From Gemmatimonadota bacterium (GTDB taxonomy: Bacteria; Gemmatimonadota; Gemmatimonadetes; Gemmatimonadales; Gemmatimonadaceae), in NCBI GenBank assembly GCA_028287285.1, contig JAQBPY010000008.1, positions 1 through 32,114 on the forward strand: a stretch of 32,114 nt of DNA, in the 5' to 3' direction. Each line of letters starts with the position of its first letter. Position 1 is the first letter of the stretch. The notes under the pieces are model-generated. The model made no database searches. It saw nothing but the letters and a program-made list of their open reading frames with translations, and had not been told where the DNA came from. The position numbers and the translations under genes are program-made. Of the stretch, positions 1 to 8,359 are shown piece after piece.

Positions 1-24
1 AGCTCCCGACAGTCGCTTCGCTCC

Positions 25-102
25 TGTGGGATGACAGTCTAAAATATTCTTGCGGCATGACCGCCTATAATGCTCCTGCGGGATGACGGTCTAAGGTATT
101 CT
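25..102. repeat. Three tandem 26-bp repeat units
   Basis: Three head-to-tail units occupy 25-50, 51-76 and 77-102. Units 1 and 3 share GGGATGAC followed by GTCTAA and TATTCT; unit 2 is more diverged (GGCATGAC, then CCTATAATGCT). The last unit ends on the first base of the TAA stop codon of the minus-strand SRPBCC gene (102-104). The bases just before the array (4-24) match the edge of a second copy of the same element near 21590. This looks like a non-coding intergenic repeat rather than a gene; its function is unknown. Confidence 0.7.
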
Positions 103-608
103 TAGTCCGTGATCTCCACGGTTGACCCGAACTTTTTGCCGAGATCCTTCAGGTAGCCGTCTATCGTCGCCCGATGACCGAAGACGAATTTGGACATGAA
201 GCGAAAGACCGGATTGTAGACCTCGCCGTCTTCGGTGATCCGCAACGCGGTTCCGCCAGACGTTGGCGTCAACTCGTATGTCCACGTGCCGCCAAAAGGA
301 AGCTTGTCGTCCGCAATGCGCGTCACACGCCGCACAGGAGGAGCAGCCGACTCGACGACATAGAGAATCGCGCCATCACTGCCCTTTTCGCGAAAGCTCT
401 GCTCACTCAACACCTCGACAGACTGGACCTTGGAGCGCCACGTTGGATAGTCCCGAACATTCGCGATTGCCGCATAGACGGACTCCGCTGGGCTCCGGAA
501 CACCGCCTGGCGTGACGCATGATGCTTGACGGGTAAACCATACCCCACCACAACCACGATCACTACTACCGCGACAATGACGCCGAGTACCATGAGTGCG
601 ATCTTCAT
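102..608 (-). CDS. SRPBCC (polyketide cyclase/START-like) family protein with N-terminal membrane anchor
   Basis: The protein has 168 residues. Residues 5-25 form one strongly hydrophobic, valine-rich segment that should anchor it in the membrane. The remainder resembles the SRPBCC fold: a strand with FRSPAESVYAAIANVRDYPTWRSKV (about 37-61), the family's usual 'boundary plus helix plus W' opening, then alternating strands and a C-terminal helix ending GYLKDLGKKFGS. Such domains bind hydrophobic ligands, but the ligand here cannot be read from sequence. It is divergent from the cyclase-like gene, with about 100 bp between the two starts. Its stop codon abuts a tandem repeat. Family assignment is good; role is unknown. 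Confidence 0.75.
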   Translation of the reverse strand: MKIALMVLGVIVAVVVIVVVVGYGLPVKHHASRQAVFRSPAESVYAAIANVRDYPTWRSKVQSVEVLSEQSFREKGSDGAILYVVESAAPPVRRVTRIADDKLPFGGTWTYELTPTSGGTALRITEDGEVYNPVFRFMSKFVFGHRATIDGYLKDLGKKFGSTVEITD

Positions 609-709
609 TCGCTGATCCCGTTGTTTCGTGTGGAGCGACGCGCCAACCTAGGTGCCAGGGCCCGGTTCGTCAAAGCACACCGCATTCATTTCACATAGCT
701 TTCGTTCAC

Positions 710-1936
710 ATGTCCAGTATCTCGCGCGACCGGTTTCCACCAGGATTCTTCGATCTGCCGCACGGTGTGGGCGGGTCGCTCCCGCTGGAGATCATCGCCG
801 AATGGACGCAGGGCACGCGAACGGCAGACGCGGCCCGCCGCCTGCTGGCGCCCTATTCGCTCCGCGGTATCGTCGTCTGCAGCGATTCATCCGGCCTCAC
901 GCGACTCGGACGCGAGCGGCCGTTGATCGAGATTCTCGCGATGATCGGAGTGCCAAAGGAAATCATTCACGCACATGGCCGAGCGATTGGCGGCCGCGCC
1001 ATCGGGGTGTGGGCGGCAGACAACACCGAGATGTTCTACGGCGCCGGCATCGAGACGGCACGCGTTGTCGCAATGCTCCGTACAACGGCAGAGCGCATGG
1101 CGGCCGACTGCGAGTTGGGCATCGGGATGGCAGCGCACGCCGGCCAGTTCTACGAGCTCGCCGGCGCGGTGTACGGAGCCGATGCCGACCGCGTGGAGAA
1201 GGTGGCCGAGGAGCATACGGGCGCTGGTGAGCTGCTCGTTTCGGACTCGGTAGTGCGGGCCCTGCCCGATACGCATGGCTTCGAGCTCGCGAAACGCACC
1301 GACCTCGGGGACTTTCTGCACGTGGTGACGGGACCCGTGCTCGAGGGTCTGGACGCTACGGACGTGGACTATCCGGCGCCGTATTCCTCCGATTTCACCC
1401 AGAGTCTCGCGACATACTCGCGCACGCGGCGCGATTCACGCATGCCGAAAAAGGCGTACGAGGATCTCGCCGTGGTGCTCATCGAGCGTGAGCCTGAGTC
1501 GTCCGAGGTGCCGGAGGTTGCGGTGCTGGAAAATCTCGCGCTCATTGCCGCCATGAAGCGCATTGGCCTCGCCCTCCTGCCCGAGCATGCGGGGCATGAA
1601 GTGAAGAACGCGGGTCTCATCGGCATCTATACATTCACGGACTGCGGTACGGCCATCGCGTTTGCGCAGGATTTCAAGCACTCGCTCGGCGAACGCGGAC
1701 TGCGCTGCCGCATTGGCATCGATGCTGGACTCGTGCTGGTGTTCGAGCTGGGTGGCGGCATGCACGACATCGCCGGCTCGCCGGTAAATGTCGCGTCCAA
1801 GTTGTCGCAAGACGTCGGCGAATACGGGATGATCCAGATCAGCGACGAAGTTGCCAAGCGGGCGAACCGAAAGCGCGAGCGTCCCACCCGGACATTTCAT
1901 GTCTCCGGCGTGGAGCTGCGAGCGTACGACGTGTAG
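710..1936 (+). CDS. Tandem, probably degenerate class III nucleotide-cyclase-like protein
   Basis: I chose the ATG at 710 (408 residues). An in-frame upstream start at 596 overlaps the divergent gene and adds only low-complexity sequence. The second half (about 250-385) follows the class III adenylate/guanylate cyclase pattern: GIDAG (336-340), then DIAGSPVNVASKL (353-365), matching the family's G..VN.A..L helix, then an IQISDEV strand. The first half (about 53-185) has a parallel pattern: SDSSGLTRL, GIGMAAHAG, GADADRVEKVAEEHTGAGELLVSDSV. The metal-binding aspartates usual in active cyclases are not obvious: the expected first strand of copy 2 reads AVVLIERE, and the GD of the hairpin is replaced by NAG. 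It may therefore be a non-catalytic regulatory or ligand-binding homologue. No signal peptide or membrane segment is seen. Confidence 0.6.
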   Translation: MSSISRDRFPPGFFDLPHGVGGSLPLEIIAEWTQGTRTADAARRLLAPYSLRGIVVCSDSSGLTRLGRERPLIEILAMIGVPKEIIHAHGRAIGGRAIGVWAADNTEMFYGAGIETARVVAMLRTTAERMAADCELGIGMAAHAGQFYELAGAVYGADADRVEKVAEEHTGAGELLVSDSVVRALPDTHGFELAKRTDLGDFLHVVTGPVLEGLDATDVDYPAPYSSDFTQSLATYSRTRRDSRMPKKAYEDLAVVLIEREPESSEVPEVAVLENLALIAAMKRIGLALLPEHAGHEVKNAGLIGIYTFTDCGTAIAFAQDFKHSLGERGLRCRIGIDAGLVLVFELGGGMHDIAGSPVNVASKLSQDVGEYGMIQISDEVAKRANRKRERPTRTFHVSGVELRAYDV

Positions 1937-1977
1937 GGGGTTTTTGGCGAGTTGGAGATTTGTCTCCCGACGCTCAG

Positions 1978-2006
1978 GACGACAAAAGAGTGGTTCACCT
2001 GTCGTC
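1978..2006. terminator. Short inverted repeat between convergent genes
   Basis: GACGACA at 1978-1984 pairs with TGTCGTC at 2000-2006 across a 15-base loop. It lies between the plus-strand cyclase-like gene (ends 1936) and the minus-strand barrel gene, whose stop codon (2005-2007) it overlaps. The position suits a weak bidirectional terminator, but there is no T-tract, so this is tentative. The preceding CCCGAC...CAGGA resembles the intergenic repeat at 4-38 and 21590. Confidence 0.3.
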
Positions 2007-4557
2007 AGTTCAGCCAGTACGCCATCTTGAGCAGGAACGTGTTGTTCGGATGCAGCGCAAAGAGGTCGTTGTAATCGGCCCGCAGCCCGCGTTCGCTGAA
2101 TGCCGGATCGTACCCGTCGCGGCCGTGCGTCCACACGGCAAAGAGCGTGGAGCCTGGACGGAATTCCCAGCGCACCAGGCTCGTGGACCGCAGCTGAAGT
2201 ACGTCGAAGCCCAATGACGTACCTGCCGGCGGCGTATAGGCGATGAACTGGCTGTCGTAGTTCATCGAGCGCGGATCAGCACTTAGCTCGCGTACGGCGG
2301 AATACTGGCCGCGGCTCACGAAGGGCGCCGTATACACCTGCAGGCTGAGCGTTGGCGATGCGGTGTAGCTCACCCGAACGCCCAGGGAGCGCGTGTGCTG
2401 CTCGAGGCGTGCGAACGAATAGTGCGTCAGCCCCGCTCCCTGAAAATTGCCGAACCACTGCGTGTGGTCGTGATTCACGTACCAGTCGCCCGTGATGTCG
2501 AATTGCAGCTGCGACATCGGAACGAGCTGCAGCTCGGGGCTGATGTCGAGATAGTGCGAGCGTCCGCCGTCGCTGTTGCCGGCGTTCACGAAGAGCATGG
2601 GTACGACGTGACGCCTGTCGTCGCCTTGCCAGCCCACGTTGTAGTTGTACTGTGGCATGATACGCACTGCCGGCCCGCCCCGTGCGGCATTGTCGCTGTA
2701 CGTCGATCCCAGCTTGTTGATCGTGCCGCCAAAATGCACCCACATGTTGTTCTGGAGATTGACGTGCCAGTTGGTATTCACGGCCTGTTCAATCTGCAGG
2801 CCGGAAATAGTCCAGTATTCCCACGCATTGATGTTGGCCGTCATCGAGCGATACACACTCGTGGGCGTCCGGAAGGCGAACTGCATCCAGTTGTTGAACG
2901 TCTGCTGGTTTGCGCGGCGCAGGTAGCCGAGGTCATTGATCTCGTAGCCGGCCGACCGGCGGTCGTACGCCGACTGGAAGTGGATCATGTTGCCGCCGAA
3001 CTTGCCGAAGGTGATCTGTTCTTCATCACCCGTGAGCGACGTGCGGGTTGAATCGAGCACCTGGCCGGCGTCGGCCTGCTGGTACAGGTGAACGGAGTTC
3101 GTCTGCGTGCTGAACACCGACTGGCGCGATCCGTTCACCACGCTCCTGGACGCATTCGCCGTGAGCTCGTAACGGCTCCGGCTCCACCGGTGCGTGAGGC
3201 TGCTTCCCACGACATACGCATCGCGGCGCAGATAGGCATCGGACCACTGGTCGAGTGCGCGATTCACGCCGGTTGCAATGACGCCCACGCTCGTCTGCCC
3301 ATCGCGCAGGTCCTGCTGTGCCCGGAGTACCGTATAGCTCGTCTTTGGTTCAGTGGTGCGTCCGAGCATTCCTTCCACCCGGCCCGTGACCGCCTCGAGC
3401 ACACCCACGCTGAATCCGTTGCCCACGCGGCCGGTGAGCTTGCCGGCACCAAGAATGGGTGACGCGTTCGGTGATGCCGCGTCTGCATAGCGGTTGAACA
3501 GCTGTGGCGAGCGGCCGATGCGCCGCGAGTAGAACAGGCCCTCGCTGTTGCATGTGACGATGCTGCAGTTGATGCCGAAGTTGTACAGGCCCGTGCCTTC
3601 CACGAAGAACGGACGTCGCTCCTGGAAGAAGCTCTCGAATGCCGTGAGGTTCACCACCGATGGATCGGCCTCCACCTGGCCAAAATCCGGATTGACGGTA
3701 GCGTCAAGGGTCAGGTTCGGAGTGATGCCGTATTTCACGTCTGCACCCACCGATCCCTGCTGCGATCGCCCCCACGGTGATTCACTCGCGGACGCGGCGG
3801 TCTTCGCAACCGAGACATTCTTCGCCACGGCGTATGGAACGACCTCGAGCCGATGAAAGGGCGTGATGTCGCGAATGCCCTCGAGCTCACCCATCTGCGA
3901 TGACATACCCGCCTGCGATGAACGATACAACGGCCAGCTCGTGCGCTCCTTGAAGCGCTCGATGTCGCGCCAGATGGCAAAGCCGAACACGTGCTCCGAC
4001 GCATTCGCGTACCGCAGCTGTGAAAATGGAATCTGGTACTCCGCCGTCCATCCGAGCGAATCGATCTTCGTGGAGGCATTCCACACGCCGTCCCACGCCT
4101 GATCCTCACTGTTGTCGTTGTACATCGCGTAATCGCGCTTCACGCCGTTGGGGTTCACGGCGAACTCGAAGCCGGAGCGCTTGTCGTTGTATGAATCGAT
4201 CATGACCTTGAGCTGATCCGACGGGCCGCGGACATCGCGGCGGGTGAGCGCGGTCATGATGCTGTCCGGGTGCGGATCGAACGCACGAATGAACACGTAC
4301 AGGTTGCGGTCGTCATACGCGACCTTGAACTCCGTCTTGAACCTGGCGGCCTTGCCTTCGGTGGGCTGGAACTCGAGAAAGTCGCTGTTCGCAGACGCCC
4401 TGGTCCAGACGTCGTCGGTATCGGCACCGTCGATGACTGGCGGCTTGTCAGCGCGGATGGCGCGGGCCTGCTGATACTTTGTCGTGCGGGACGGTGCCTG
4501 CTGCGCGTGTGCGGCGGCGGCGGCAACCAGGAGGAGAAAAAGACGTGCGAGACGCAT
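2005..4557 (-). CDS. CBM9-like / DUF5916 outer-membrane beta-barrel protein
   Basis: The protein has 850 residues. A clear signal peptide (about 1-18, LLLVAAAAAHA then QQ) directs export. Residues about 38-225 form a carbohydrate-binding-module-9-like sandwich: KPPVIDGADTDDVW, then YDDRNLYVFIRAFD. From about 235 to the end is the DUF5916-type region with the characteristic stretch DFGQVEADPSVVN...FFQERRPFFVEG (291-321) and the family's YSRRIGR (343-349). It ends in amphipathic strands (FLLKMAYWLN), as expected for an outer-membrane barrel. Such proteins are common in Gemmatimonadota, Acidobacteriota and Bacteroidota; substrate is unknown and polysaccharide or glycan handling is only inferred. 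It lies 77 bp downstream of the SDR gene on the same strand. Confidence 0.85.
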   Translation of the reverse strand: MRLARLFLLLVAAAAAHAQQAPSRTTKYQQARAIRADKPPVIDGADTDDVWTRASANSDFLEFQPTEGKAARFKTEFKVAYDDRNLYVFIRAFDPHPDSIMTALTRRDVRGPSDQLKVMIDSYNDKRSGFEFAVNPNGVKRDYAMYNDNSEDQAWDGVWNASTKIDSLGWTAEYQIPFSQLRYANASEHVFGFAIWRDIERFKERTSWPLYRSSQAGMSSQMGELEGIRDITPFHRLEVVPYAVAKNVSVAKTAASASESPWGRSQQGSVGADVKYGITPNLTLDATVNPDFGQVEADPSVVNLTAFESFFQERRPFFVEGTGLYNFGINCSIVTCNSEGLFYSRRIGRSPQLFNRYADAASPNASPILGAGKLTGRVGNGFSVGVLEAVTGRVEGMLGRTTEPKTSYTVLRAQQDLRDGQTSVGVIATGVNRALDQWSDAYLRRDAYVVGSSLTHRWSRSRYELTANASRSVVNGSRQSVFSTQTNSVHLYQQADAGQVLDSTRTSLTGDEEQITFGKFGGNMIHFQSAYDRRSAGYEINDLGYLRRANQQTFNNWMQFAFRTPTSVYRSMTANINAWEYWTISGLQIEQAVNTNWHVNLQNNMWVHFGGTINKLGSTYSDNAARGGPAVRIMPQYNYNVGWQGDDRRHVVPMLFVNAGNSDGGRSHYLDISPELQLVPMSQLQFDITGDWYVNHDHTQWFGNFQGAGLTHYSFARLEQHTRSLGVRVSYTASPTLSLQVYTAPFVSRGQYSAVRELSADPRSMNYDSQFIAYTPPAGTSLGFDVLQLRSTSLVRWEFRPGSTLFAVWTHGRDGYDPAFSERGLRADYNDLFALHPNNTFLLKMAYWLN

Positions 4558-4634
4558 GCGAAAGGCTGTCGGTAGGTGAGAAGGTCACGAGACCTCCATC
4601 CTGTGACACCCTGCGCACGCGAATAGTTGAGAGG

Positions 4635-5648
4635 TCATCCCTGCGAACCGCCCATCACGGGAATGATGGCACCGGTGATGAACGACGAGCACACCGGCGA
4701 CGCGAGGAATACGTACGTGGGTGCCAACTCCTCGGGCTGCGCGGGCCGCTTCATGCCGCTGTCCTCACCAAACCGGCTCACCTTTTCCGGTGTTTGATCG
4801 GCCGGGTTAAGTGGCGTCCATACCGGACCGGGCGCCACCGCATTCACACGAATGTCACGAGGCGCGAGGTTCGCGGCGAGCGCCATGGTGAACGCGTGAA
4901 TAGCACCCTTGGTGGCCGAATAGTCAAGTAGCTGCGGTGAGCCAAAGAGGCCCGTTTCCGATCCCGTGTTGATGATGCTGCCCCCCGCGGGCAGGTGCGC
5001 GAGGGCGGCGCGCGCCATCTGCACATACCCGTACACATTCGTCTTCATCGTCATGTCGAGATGCGCATCGGTCAGCTCGTCGAGCGATGTGACATGCTCC
5101 TGAAACGCGGCATTGTTCACGAGCACGTCGAGGTGGCCAAATTCCGACACGGCCTGCTCCACGACGAACTCGCAGAATGCGGAGTCGCGCACGTCGCCCG
5201 ACATCACGATGCAGCGCCGGCCTTCATTCTCCACCGCGGCTTTCGTCTCCGCGGCGTCGTCATGTTCGTTGAGATACGCAATGGCGACGTCCGCTCCCTC
5301 GCGCGCAAAGAGCACCGCAACCGCGCGGCCAATGCCGCTGTCGCCGCCGGTGATCAGTGCGACCATGTCCTGCAGCTTGCCCGAGCCCTTGTAGTCCGGC
5401 GCAGAAAATCTCGGCCGCGGCTCGAGGTCGGACTCACGTCCGGGCTTGGTCTGATGCTGTTGGGGCAAGGGCAGCTCGGGCTGCGTGCGCACGCCGGCCT
5501 GCGTTGGCGTCTTTTCCTCCGGCGCCTTGTCCCTTTTCCTGTTCTTCGCACGCGAGTCGACCTCGGCCTGAATTCTCTGCTGCTCCCGCGCCGTGTCTTC
5601 GGCGGCCTTTCTGTATCTCGCAATTGACGCGTCGGCACGACCTGCCAT
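4635..5648 (-). CDS. SDR-family NAD(P)-dependent oxidoreductase (GSP39/YghA-like)
   Basis: The protein has 337 residues. Residues about 1-85 are a charged, low-complexity extension rich in Lys, Glu, Arg and Pro. The rest is a classical short-chain dehydrogenase/reductase: glycine motif TGGDSGIG (100-107), NNAA (178-181), catalytic Ser near 230, and YSATK (Tyr243, Lys247), followed by VNAVAPGPVWTPL. The KGSGKLQDMVALITGGDSG core and the ending SSFITGAIIPVMGG match the general-stress-protein-39 type of SDR. A purine-rich site (GGAGAGG) sits a few bases upstream of the ATG, supporting this start. Substrate is unknown; a stress-related reductase is an inference from the subfamily. Confidence 0.88.
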   Translation of the reverse strand: MAGRADASIARYRKAAEDTAREQQRIQAEVDSRAKNRKRDKAPEEKTPTQAGVRTQPELPLPQQHQTKPGRESDLEPRPRFSAPDYKGSGKLQDMVALITGGDSGIGRAVAVLFAREGADVAIAYLNEHDDAAETKAAVENEGRRCIVMSGDVRDSAFCEFVVEQAVSEFGHLDVLVNNAAFQEHVTSLDELTDAHLDMTMKTNVYGYVQMARAALAHLPAGGSIINTGSETGLFGSPQLLDYSATKGAIHAFTMALAANLAPRDIRVNAVAPGPVWTPLNPADQTPEKVSRFGEDSGMKRPAQPEELAPTYVFLASPVCSSFITGAIIPVMGGSQG

Positions 5649-5715
5649 GTGAGCCTCTCCGGTAGCGTACGCCAGTGGTTACCGGGCCGACACAGAGCAA
5701 TCGACGCGCCAGCGC

Positions 5716-6102
5716 CTACGGCTTTTCCTCGTCGCGCTCGGCACGCGTACGCCGCCACTGGGCAATGGCGCGCTGCTCGTCGAGAAGAATTTTCCAAGGC
5801 AGCGTGGGCGGCGTGAGGCGAAGCGCGATGCACTCGTCGTCCATCCACACGATGGTGCCTTCTTCGGTGATGGGCTCGCCATGGCTGAGCGTGATGGTGA
5901 CGGAGAGTGTATCACCTACCGCTTCGGTGCGCGGCGCCGGCAGCCTCACGCGCAGCCCGATCTCCGACCAGTCCTCCAGCACCACGACGCGGTCCGGGTT
6001 CACCACGATGCGCGGCAGGAGCGAGCGCGGATAGTTCGCCGGATACCGCACGCGATAGGATTCTCGGAGGTCGGGCCCACCCGACGGCGGCGTGTTCGTC
6101 AT
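5716..6102 (-). CDS. PilZ-domain protein (candidate c-di-GMP receptor)
   Basis: I start at the ATG at 6102 (128 residues); two GTG codons precede it in frame. Both halves of the PilZ c-di-GMP signature are present: RxxxR (Arg13-Glu-Ser-Tyr-Arg17) and DxSxxG (Asp44-Trp-Ser-Glu-Ile-Gly49). A beta-barrel-like region follows (RVRLPAP, LSVTITL, GTIVWMDDECIALRL), then a charged C-terminal helix. With both motifs intact, c-di-GMP binding is likely. There is no other domain, so it probably acts through a partner protein. The MFS reading frame upstream runs through the first part of this gene in another frame. Confidence 0.8.
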   Translation of the reverse strand: MTNTPPSGGPDLRESYRVRYPANYPRSLLPRIVVNPDRVVVLEDWSEIGLRVRLPAPRTEAVGDTLSVTITLSHGEPITEEGTIVWMDDECIALRLTPPTLPWKILLDEQRAIAQWRRTRAERDEEKP

Positions 6103-7363
6103 CACCACAATTAGCCAGTGTTTCGCGGACTATGCCAGTGCCTGCAACGGCCGGCAGGGCCTTCCGGTTCTGCGCCGGCCGTACCACGCCGAAGTACACG
6201 CTCAACGCTCCAACCGAACAGATCGACATCGTAGCGGTCATCGCCACGGCCGAGTGTCCGTCGAACAATGCGGCGGCAATGGCACTCGATGCCGCGCCCA
6301 CGATCATCTGCAGGCCGGTGAGTACCGCGCTCGCCACGCCGGCAATTTCCGGCATGGGCTCCAGCGCCCCCTGCATGGCATTCGCCCGCATGATGGACTG
6401 GCCAATGTGACTGATGACGATGAGCGTGATCAACAGCGGGGCCGTAAGTAGTGCACTGGCCGCAAGACCAAGCAGCACCAGCGCCACCGCGGAGATGACG
6501 ACGAGGCCAATGGCGATCAACTTCGTGTGCGAGACGCCTCGGCGATTGAGCCATGCATTGCCGAGCGCTCCGCCCACGAGCCCGATTGACGTTGCGGCGA
6601 AGAGCGCGCCATACGCGCGCTGCGACACGCCCATCAAGCCGATCAACACCAGCGACGACCCGGACACATAGGCGAACAGACACCCGAAGCCCAGGGCCAC
6701 CACGACGGCGTAACCCATGCTGACAGGATGTCGCATGACGCGCAGGTAGTTGGCGAGCGTTCCACGCGCCGTGAGGCTCGCACTCCTTGCCCGTGGCGTT
6801 GCATCGCGCAGGTACAGTGCAACCAGCGCAAACAGCACCACCCCACCGCCAGCCAACGCGCCATAGATCGCGCGCCATCCGCCAAGCGTGGCAATCCACA
6901 CACCGAGTGTGGGCGCGATGATGGGTGCGATGCCGGCCGTGGTGCTCACGTACGACTGCTGCACCCGCGCTTCGGCACCGGTAAAGTGATCCCGCACGGT
7001 GGCGATGACGAGCACCTGCACCGTGCCCGCACCCACGCCCATGAAAAACCGCCACGCGAGCAGCGCCGGGAGGCTGGCCGCGAACGCGCCGAGCACACCG
7101 AACAGCGAGAACGTGGCGCACCCCATGAGCAGCAGCGGACGCCGGCCGTGGCGGTCCGAAATGGGGCCCATGACGAGCGGGCCAAAGGCAAAACCCGCCA
7201 TGAACAGGCTCATCGTCAATGCGGCGGTTGCCGGCGCCACGTGCAGCGACGACGCCGTGGACGCGAGCACGGGGAGGCCCATGTCGGTGGCGAACGACGC
7301 CAGCGTCACGAGTGCCCCGAGCAGCAGGGTGAACGGCAGCGAATGCGACTTCAGGACTCTCAT
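5912..7363 (-). CDS. Bcr/CflA-type MFS multidrug efflux transporter
   Basis: The frame encodes 483 residues. The first 400 or so form a typical twelve-helix major facilitator with motif A at 66-78 (GPISDRHGRRPLL) and the Bcr/CflA-like openings ATDMGLPVL and QSYVSTTAGIAPIIAPTLG. It should export small drugs or metabolites using the proton gradient. The family is usually about 400 residues; here the last 65 or so (NCGDDEHAAVG... onward) are Arg/Ala/Gly-rich and overlap the PilZ gene by about 190 bp. The true end may be near 6110, after a frameshift or sequence error; a stop in a neighbouring frame lies at 6111-6113. The divergent LysR gene 75 bp upstream is the probable regulator. Confidence 0.85.
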   Translation of the reverse strand: MRVLKSHSLPFTLLLGALVTLASFATDMGLPVLASTASSLHVAPATAALTMSLFMAGFAFGPLVMGPISDRHGRRPLLLMGCATFSLFGVLGAFAASLPALLAWRFFMGVGAGTVQVLVIATVRDHFTGAEARVQQSYVSTTAGIAPIIAPTLGVWIATLGGWRAIYGALAGGGVVLFALVALYLRDATPRARSASLTARGTLANYLRVMRHPVSMGYAVVVALGFGCLFAYVSGSSLVLIGLMGVSQRAYGALFAATSIGLVGGALGNAWLNRRGVSHTKLIAIGLVVISAVALVLLGLAASALLTAPLLITLIVISHIGQSIMRANAMQGALEPMPEIAGVASAVLTGLQMIVGAASSAIAAALFDGHSAVAMTATMSICSVGALSVYFGVVRPAQNRKALPAVAGTGIVRETLANCGDDEHAAVGWARPPRILSRAVSGELSALAPAAHRGEPGPRRGAGGLVGDRAAREAAGAAHRSGR

Positions 7364-7418
7364 GCCACTGAAATTACGCGGCGGCAGTCATTCCGTCCAA
7401 GACATTGATTTCCTGTAT

Positions 7419-7437
7419 TGATAAGTAAATCTTATCA
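7419..7437. promoter_or_regulatory. Perfect 19-bp dyad, candidate LysR operator
   Basis: TGATAAG (7419-7425) and CTTATCA (7431-7437) form a perfect inverted repeat around TAAAT, ending one base before the ATG of the LysR gene. The inner 13 bases (7422-7434) fit the T-N11-A LysR box. It lies in the 75-bp divergent region between the LysR and MFS genes, where such a regulator normally binds to control both itself and its neighbour. Confidence 0.65.
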
Positions 7438-7438
7438 C

Positions 7439-8320
7439 ATGGAACTCCGTCACCTTCGCTACTTCGTCGCCGTCGCCGAGGAGCTGCACTTTGGGCGCGG
7501 TGCGGCGCGGCTCAATGTCGCGCAGCCGGCCCTCAGCCAGCAGATCAAGCATCTCGAGGAGGAGCTCGGCGTCATGCTCCTGGAGCGCACCAGGCGCCAC
7601 GTTGCGCTCACCGAGCCGGGCCGGCTGTTCCTGCATGAGGCCAGACGCACCCTGGCACAGGCGGCCACTGCCACGGCCGTGGCACGCCGCGCCGCGGCGG
7701 GGCTGGTTGGGCGCCTGCGAATAGGATACGTGGACTCGGCACTCTGGGGCGTGCTGCCTGGCGTGCTCGCCGCATATCGGGAGCAGTATCCGGCCGTGCA
7801 GCTCAACCTGCTCGAGCGGCTTCCCACTCAGCAGCTCCCTGCCCTGCTCAATGGCGATCTCGACGTGGGCATCGCGCCGCCGCACGCCGTCCCGATGGGA
7901 TTCGAGACGACGCCGCTGTCGCAGGAGTCGGTGGCTATTGCGCTGCCTGCATCACACCGGCTGGCCAGCCGCAAACACATCTCGGTTGCCGATCTCGCCG
8001 ATGATCCCTGGGTGTTGGTGCCGGCACGAATTCCGAGCCGCCTGCGCGACCTCGCCGTGGCGGCGTGTGCCGCCGAAGGTTTCGCGCCGCGTGTAGCACA
8101 GGAAGCCCGACAGCTGGATGCGCTCGTCGCGCTGGTGAGCGCCGGACTCGGCGTCACGTTCGTGCCGAGCAGTGCGCAGCGGCTGCCGCGCGATGGGGTG
8201 GTGTACCGGCCGCTGCGCGGACTGCATCTGAAATTCCGGCTCGTGGCACTCTGGCGCGCCGAGCATGCGCCGCCTGCCCTGGGGACGTTTCTGGAGGTGC
8301 TCAGAGCGGTCGCCCGCTAA
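7439..8320 (+). CDS. LysR-family transcriptional regulator
   Basis: I start at the ATG at 7439 (293 residues), where the family's usual MELRHLRYFVAVAEELHF begins; a TTG seven codons earlier lies in the operator dyad. Residues 1-60 are the winged helix-turn-helix (AARLNVAQPALSQQIKHLEEELGVMLLERT). Residues about 90-290 form the two-lobed effector-binding domain (LRIGYVDSALWGVLPGVLAAYRE...). It is transcribed divergently from the Bcr/CflA-type MFS pump, so it probably controls that pump in response to a small molecule. The effector cannot be predicted. Confidence 0.92.
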   Translation: MELRHLRYFVAVAEELHFGRGAARLNVAQPALSQQIKHLEEELGVMLLERTRRHVALTEPGRLFLHEARRTLAQAATATAVARRAAAGLVGRLRIGYVDSALWGVLPGVLAAYREQYPAVQLNLLERLPTQQLPALLNGDLDVGIAPPHAVPMGFETTPLSQESVAIALPASHRLASRKHISVADLADDPWVLVPARIPSRLRDLAVAACAAEGFAPRVAQEARQLDALVALVSAGLGVTFVPSSAQRLPRDGVVYRPLRGLHLKFRLVALWRAEHAPPALGTFLEVLRAVAR

Positions 8321-8359
8321 GAGATCTGCTGTCGCTATCACACCTTGTGTAACAATCCG

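Noticed and set aside
25-102. CRISPR array
   Set aside because: The units are directly adjacent with no spacers and no cas gene is nearby.
4582-4595. AGGTC/GACCT mini-hairpin between the SDR and DUF5916 genes
   Set aside because: Five-base arms occur often by chance at this GC content, and nothing else supports a function.
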